Shown here: positions 63,552 through 64,000 of the stretch, piece after piece
How the letters are laid out: each line of letters opens with the position of its first letter
How positions within the stretch are numbered: position 1 is the stretch's first letter
Origin: Bradyrhizobium sp. CER78
Lineage (GTDB): Bacteria > Pseudomonadota > Alphaproteobacteria > Rhizobiales > Xanthobacteraceae
Direction of reading: 5' to 3'
Assembly (NCBI RefSeq): GCF_029846235.1
Contig: NZ_JARVWP010000001.1
Coordinates: 124,001 to 188,000 of the forward strand
DNA: 64,000 bases
Made by a program: the position numbers and the translations under genes
Notes under the pieces: model-generated
What the model saw: the letters and a program-made list of their open reading frames with translations, nothing else
What the model was told of the DNA's origin: nothing
The model's database searches: none

Positions 63552-64000
63552 ATGTCTCGTCTTTCAGTCCCCAATCTCGAAACCGACACCGGCCCGTCGG
63601 GCCAGATCTACGCCCAGATCAAGAAGGCGGCCGGCAGCGTCCCGAATGCCTATGCGGCGATCGCCGCCCACGGACCGGCCGCGCTCAAGGCGATGGTCGC
63701 CGCCGATGCGGTGCTCGCCGGCGGCAGCCTGTCCAAGCGTGATCGGGAGATCATCAAGATCGTGGTCAGCGCTGCCGGCGGTTGCGATTACTGTGTCGCC
63801 GCGCATTCTCACCTCGCCAAGCTCGCCGGCGTGAAGGCCGACGCGCTGAAGCAGATCCGCGACGGCGAGCCGACCGGCGATGCCAAGTACGATGTGCTGA
63901 TCGATTTCGTTCGCAAGCTCGCGCAGTCGAGCGGCACCGTCAGCGACGAAGATTTCGCCGCGATCAAAGCCGCCGGCTACACCGATGCGCAGCTGGTCGA
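63552..64000 (+). CDS. Carboxymuconolactone decarboxylase / AhpD-type protein, cut by the right edge
   Basis: 149 codons are visible and the frame is still open at the edge. Cys78 and Cys81 with His85 (CDYCVAAH) form the CxxC-xxx-H site of AhpD-type alkylhydroperoxidases, followed by HLAKLAGVKADALKQIRDGE. Such proteins reduce peroxides or act in thiol redox; a decarboxylase role is less likely because of the CxxC. It has a strong AAGGAG site and is divergent from the araC-type gene, which probably controls it. Confidence 0.9.
   Translation, partial: MSRLSVPNLETDTGPSGQIYAQIKKAAGSVPNAYAAIAAHGPAALKAMVAADAVLAGGSLSKRDREIIKIVVSAAGGCDYCVAAHSHLAKLAGVKADALKQIRDGEPTGDAKYDVLIDFVRKLAQSSGTVSDEDFAAIKAAGYTDAQLV

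Overview
The window looks like chromosomal accessory metabolism from a GC-rich alphaproteobacterium, most likely a Bradyrhizobium or close relative. The reasons are the high GC content, the gene content (several urea/amide-type ABC systems, CaiB-type CoA transferases, a HutF-type histidine pathway) and two palindromic intergenic elements of the kind common in Nitrobacteraceae. The genus is an inference. No tRNA, rRNA, CRISPR array or insertion sequence was seen, and no gap between genes exceeds 300 bases.

Layout. (1) 1-12656, minus strand: a cassette of an STN/TonB-like periplasmic protein, an ECF sigma factor and a FecR-type sensor, followed by one open frame of at least 3386 codons. This frame encodes a two-partner-secretion (filamentous haemagglutinin-type) exoprotein and runs off the left edge. 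(2) 12784-26262, minus strand: an apparent single operon for short-chain aliphatic amides. It starts with the amide sensor/antiterminator pair amiC-amiR. A transcription attenuator follows, then a complete urt-type ABC transporter, the aliphatic amidase amiE, an NCS1 permease, an alpha/beta hydrolase, and a MoxR ATPase/VWA-protein pair of the CbbQ-CbbO or NorQ-NorD kind. (3) 26539-33394, minus strand: a Rieske oxygenase with its reductase, a binding protein, a CoA transferase and a thiolase-fold/DUF35 pair, led by a small HicB-like gene and flanked by a divergent MarR gene. (4) 34059-41716: a second acyl-CoA module, with a GntR regulator, an enoyl-CoA hydratase, a fused two-domain acyl-CoA dehydrogenase and a CoA transferase on the minus strand. 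A single-domain acyl-CoA dehydrogenase and a binding protein diverge from it. (5) 41762-48405: histidine utilisation (hutU-hutH-hutI, and divergent hutF-hutC), with a perfect 20-bp palindrome in the divergent promoter. (6) 48541-51040: a NitT/TauT-type ABC transporter of unknown substrate. (7) 51044-57983, minus strand: a second urt-type transporter joined to formamidase fmdA and the zinc-ribbon gene fmdB. (8) 58132-62437: divergent from that transporter, a hybrid histidine kinase whose sensor half is a whole NCS1-type permease plus a ten-residue Cys/His cluster, followed by a REC-(PAS-like)-LuxR response regulator. (9) The right end carries an AraC-type regulator divergent from a carboxymuconolactone-decarboxylase/AhpD-type protein cut by the window edge.

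How the parts fit. Two amide modules with unrelated hydrolases (nitrilase-fold AmiE, and FmdA) each have their own UrtABCDE-like importer. They appear to be controlled by quite different sensors: AmiC-AmiR antitermination in one, and a transporter-fused histidine kinase in the other. The kinase/response-regulator pair and the MoxR/VWA pair attached to an amidase operon are the least conventional parts of the window. The two acyl-CoA modules together suggest breakdown of a cyclic or branched acid through CoA thioesters, but the substrate cannot be read from the sequence.
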